From NCBI GenBank assembly GCA_038244055.1, contig JBBRTW010000110.1, positions 1 through 16,853 of the forward strand: a stretch of DNA of 16,853 bases, given 5' to 3'. Positions within the stretch are counted from its first letter, which is position 1. Each line of letters begins with the position of its first letter. The notes below the pieces were generated by a model. It searched no databases, was not told the DNA's origin, and saw only the letters and a list, made by a program, of their open reading frames with translations. A program made the translations under genes and the position numbers. Source of the stretch: DASPKW01 sp038244055. GTDB lineage: Bacteria; Planctomycetota; Phycisphaerae; Tepidisphaerales; Tepidisphaeraceae. Below, piece after piece: positions 15,501 to 16,853 of the stretch.

Positions 15501-15876
15501 GCGAAGGTCGTCCGCTCATCGCCCCACGGGTCAAGTTCGTATGTCGCTGCCCACTCGGTCAACTCCACACTATCCACCCGGGCAAGTAGATCATGCACCG
15601 TCATTCCAAGAGCCAGGGCGAGTTTGAAATAGAAGCGGCGGTGCGGGTTCGCCCTTAGTTTTTTTTGGCGGCGTCGATGCCGTACTGCCCCAGCGCATTG
15701 GCCTTGAAGGCCACGTCAAACAAGCGATCTAACACCGCCCCGCTCTTAGCGCCAAGCGCTTCGGTGTCGGCCTCAGTGAATAGACGATTGCCTTGCTCAT
15801 CGCAGAGACACCGCACCAATAGAGCCGCGCGGAAGTTAGAGCGGTTGCCTTTTCCAATGATTGCGGTTGATGCCAT
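15488..15876 (-). CDS. Frameshifted tail assembly chaperone (gpGT-like), -1 fusion product
   Basis: A -1 slip at 15664-15658 lets ribosomes bypass the TAA at 15657-15655 and read 56 more codons to TAG at 15490-15488, for a product of 129 aa. The extension starts LRANPHRRFYFKLALALG and continues VHDLLARVDSVELTEWAATY and ELDPWGDERT. This matches the pattern of the gpT-like/DUF4035 segment of tail assembly chaperones ('RR..F.LAL.LG.tv.eLl...s..EltEW.ay..L.PwG.er'). That region has no usable start of its own; the first internal ATG (15604) would drop the conserved first third. In lambda the gpG and gpGT forms act on the tape measure before tube polymerisation. I am confident the -1 frame is coding; frameshift efficiency is unknown. 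Confidence 0.85.
15655..15876 (-). CDS. Tail assembly chaperone, zero-frame product (gpG-like)
   Basis: 73 aa from ATG 15876, with GAGG about 9 nt upstream and an in-frame TAA two codons before the start. The segment from NRSNFRAALLVRCLCDEQ through NRLFTEADTEALGAKSGAVL to DRLFDVAFKANALG has the strongly conserved core of HK97/lambda-type chaperones ('nFRA.LV..cl.De.Gnrlft..D.eaLg.Ks...ldrlf.va..lnal'). From memory, relatives carry about 50-60 further N-terminal residues with an 'RDaFE' type segment. Here the protein begins just where that segment would end, and the stop plus the neighbouring DUF3168 gene leave no room for it. It ends DAAKKN on the slippery run. It binds the tape measure and chaperones tail assembly. 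Confidence 0.83.
   Translation of the reverse strand: MASTAIIGKGNRSNFRAALLVRCLCDEQGNRLFTEADTEALGAKSGAVLDRLFDVAFKANALGQYGIDAAKKN
15658..15664 (-). promoter_or_regulatory. A AAA AAC programmed -1 frameshift site
   Basis: Read on the minus strand, the zero frame is GCC AAA AAA AAC TAA. This contains the canonical X XXY YYZ heptamer A AAA AAC in phase, within an eight-A run, with the zero-frame stop immediately after. After the slip the next codon is CTA (15658-15656). The coding -1 frame downstream supports real use. I did not identify a clear stimulatory stem-loop or pseudoknot just after it. Confidence 0.85.
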
Positions 15877-15910
15877 TTCTTAAATCCTCAGTGTAATGTT
15901 CTGATTAGAA

Positions 15911-16315
15911 CTAGACTTCATGCCAGACCGACAGGGTGAGAGTGGTAACGTAGTAGGGTTCATCCTGTCCACTGTCGGGGAGGGGTGCATGTTCATCGGT
16001 GCGCGACTTGATGAAGGCCCCCTGTACCTTGATGCCGCCCCACGTCCCGGCCTGATTGTCCAATGCGGTAGCAACTGCATCGGTGAGTGAGGCAGCGCCC
16101 GCGTAGTCCTTCGCCACGATGAAGATATCGACCGTGGAATCGACTAGCCCGGATGCCCCGGTGAAGGTGCGATCGGGCTTGGCTTCGGTAATGGTGTATG
16201 CGCTCTGTGGGAAGGCCTCACCCGAGAAGATGGACTCAGGGAAGATGCGATCATCGACCAGGGCGGTAATCGCGGTAGTGGACGACAGGCGGGAGAAGAT
16301 GGCTTTACCGATCAT
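15911..16315 (-). CDS. DUF3168 tail-completion / tail terminator-like protein
   Basis: 134 aa from ATG 16315, overlapping the upstream stop as ATGA. The family pattern is clear: an N-terminal helix (AIFSRLSSTTAITALVDDRIFP), then FPQSAYTITEAKPDRTFTG, a beta strand STVDIFIVAKDY, a long helix (AASLTDAVATALDN), and the common C-terminus YYVTTLTLSVWHEV. DUF3168 proteins lie between the head-tail connector and tail tube genes and are related to tail terminators that cap the tube at the neck. The length is usual. The TAG stop (15913-15911) is 34 nt before the chaperone start. In most siphophages the major tail tube gene would lie in this gap, and it is absent. Confidence 0.85.
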   Translation of the reverse strand: MIGKAIFSRLSSTTAITALVDDRIFPESIFSGEAFPQSAYTITEAKPDRTFTGASGLVDSTVDIFIVAKDYAGAASLTDAVATALDNQAGTWGGIKVQGAFIKSRTDEHAPLPDSGQDEPYYVTTLTLSVWHEV

Positions 16316-16764
16316 GCTTTCACCTTGAGGTTATTGACTGCCTTCTCCACTCCGTCGGCGATAGATCGCTCGATGACTGTCACCGCATCGCCCTTCGTCG
16401 CGTTGAATGCCCGGGTGATGAAGTCATTAGCCTTAATGATCTTCCGCCCATCCCCCAACTTCCGACCTCCAGCGCGATGCCCGAACACGACAAACCCCGC
16501 GTAGAATAGAGGCCCGACGAACAACTTCTTGCCGCACGAAACCAGAATGGAAATCACGCCCGAGCGGCGCTTGCCCGCCCGCACCTTCAAGGCCCGCTTC
16601 ATCGCGCCAGATCGCACCGGGGCAAGCGCTACCGCTTGCGTTCGGTTGATCTTCGCGCCATCCCTTAACCCCTTGACAATCACCTTGCGGGATACCGTCT
16701 TACCCAATTCTTTGAGGCCATCTTGGATGGCTTGGCTTCCCTGCACTTTGATCTTGGCGGCCAT
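16312..16764 (-). CDS. HK97 gp10-like phage neck protein
   Basis: 150 aa from ATG 16764, overlapping the previous stop as TAATG; the open frame to 16782 adds only MRGGGV and is not needed. It shows the HK97 gp10 pattern: IKVQGSQAIQDGLKELGKTV, KVIVKGLRDGAKINRTQAVA, then LAPVRSGAMKRALKVR, a beta pair (GVISILVSCGKKLFVGPLFY), an FG-H turn (VVFGHRAGG), and a C-terminal helix (DFITRAFNATKGDAVTVIER) followed by IADGVEKAVNNL. Such proteins sit at the head-tail connection. Its order before DUF3168 is the standard one for siphophage morphogenesis modules. It is strongly basic in the middle (RAGKRRSG). Confidence 0.85.
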   Translation of the reverse strand: MAAKIKVQGSQAIQDGLKELGKTVSRKVIVKGLRDGAKINRTQAVALAPVRSGAMKRALKVRAGKRRSGVISILVSCGKKLFVGPLFYAGFVVFGHRAGGRKLGDGRKIIKANDFITRAFNATKGDAVTVIERSIADGVEKAVNNLKVKA

Positions 16765-16853
16765 TACTCCACCTCCCCGCACGATAGCACCAACTCAATG
16801 TTGGCCTCATCGGTATTGAGAATCCCATTGATGAACAGGGTACGGGTGCCGAA
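16764..16853 (-). CDS. Phage protein, C-terminal end (partial)
   Basis: On the minus strand the frame from the window edge reads 29 residues to TAA at 16766-16764: FGTRTLFINGILN followed by TDEANIELVLSCGEVE. The TAA overlaps the ATG of the gp10-like gene as TAATG. By position it should be a head-tail connector or adaptor, but the fragment is too short to recognise. Its tight overlap with the next gene supports that it is coding. Confidence 0.6.
   Translation of the reverse strand, partial: FGTRTLFINGILNTDEANIELVLSCGEVE

Noticed and set aside
15602..15604. Internal ATG as an independent start for the second chaperone part
   Set aside because: It would give only about 38 residues and lose the conserved RRFYFKLALALG segment; the in-phase slippery heptamer explains expression better.

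Overview
The window looks like chromosomal DNA of a GC-rich planctomycete-like bacterium (Planctomycetota, class not resolved). It carries a resident siphophage tail module at its right end. The host assignment is an inference from three things: a secreted protease with the LEPLESR-like N-terminal motif typical of exported planctomycete proteins and a dockerin-type EF-hand pair, a lipoprotein family 2 glycoside hydrolase, and intergenic palindromes with a CACGGGCG/CGCCCGTG core that recur in planctomycete and related genomes.

Bases 1-5685 hold secreted or surface proteins. They begin with the 3' end of a YncE-like beta-propeller gene (+). It converges on a large gene (-) for a kexin/furin-type subtilase with B-like, catalytic, P, Ig-like and dockerin segments. 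A short divergent intergenic region with an exact 10-bp hairpin separates that from a GH2 lipoprotein (+). Bases 5686-6263 are a gene-free block with two adjacent inverted-repeat elements; the second has 13-bp exact terminal inverted repeats and looks like a MITE inserted into the first.

Bases 6264-11122 are a central-metabolism pair: full-length nifJ (pyruvate:ferredoxin/flavodoxin oxidoreductase, 1239 aa) and, 52 bp downstream, a dihydroorotate-dehydrogenase-like flavoprotein that lacks the usual active-site Cys. A good rho-independent terminator closes the unit.

Bases 11327-16853, all on the minus strand, are a tightly packed phage tail module. In transcription order it has the end of an unknown gene, an HK97 gp10-like protein, a DUF3168 tail-completion protein, a tail assembly chaperone, a 50-aa ORF, a 529-aa tape measure protein and four unrecognised proteins. 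Most neighbours overlap as TAATG or ATGA, which suggests one polycistronic, translationally coupled message. The chaperone gene ends in an A AAA AAC slippery heptamer directly before its stop. The -1 frame then encodes a 56-aa extension of the gpT/DUF4035 kind, so a lambda gpG/gpGT-style programmed frameshift is very likely; a simple ORF caller would miss the extension. The chaperone appears N-terminally shortened and no major tail tube gene lies in its usual place, so the module may carry a deletion or have an unusual organisation. No integrase, lysis gene, tRNA or CRISPR array was found.
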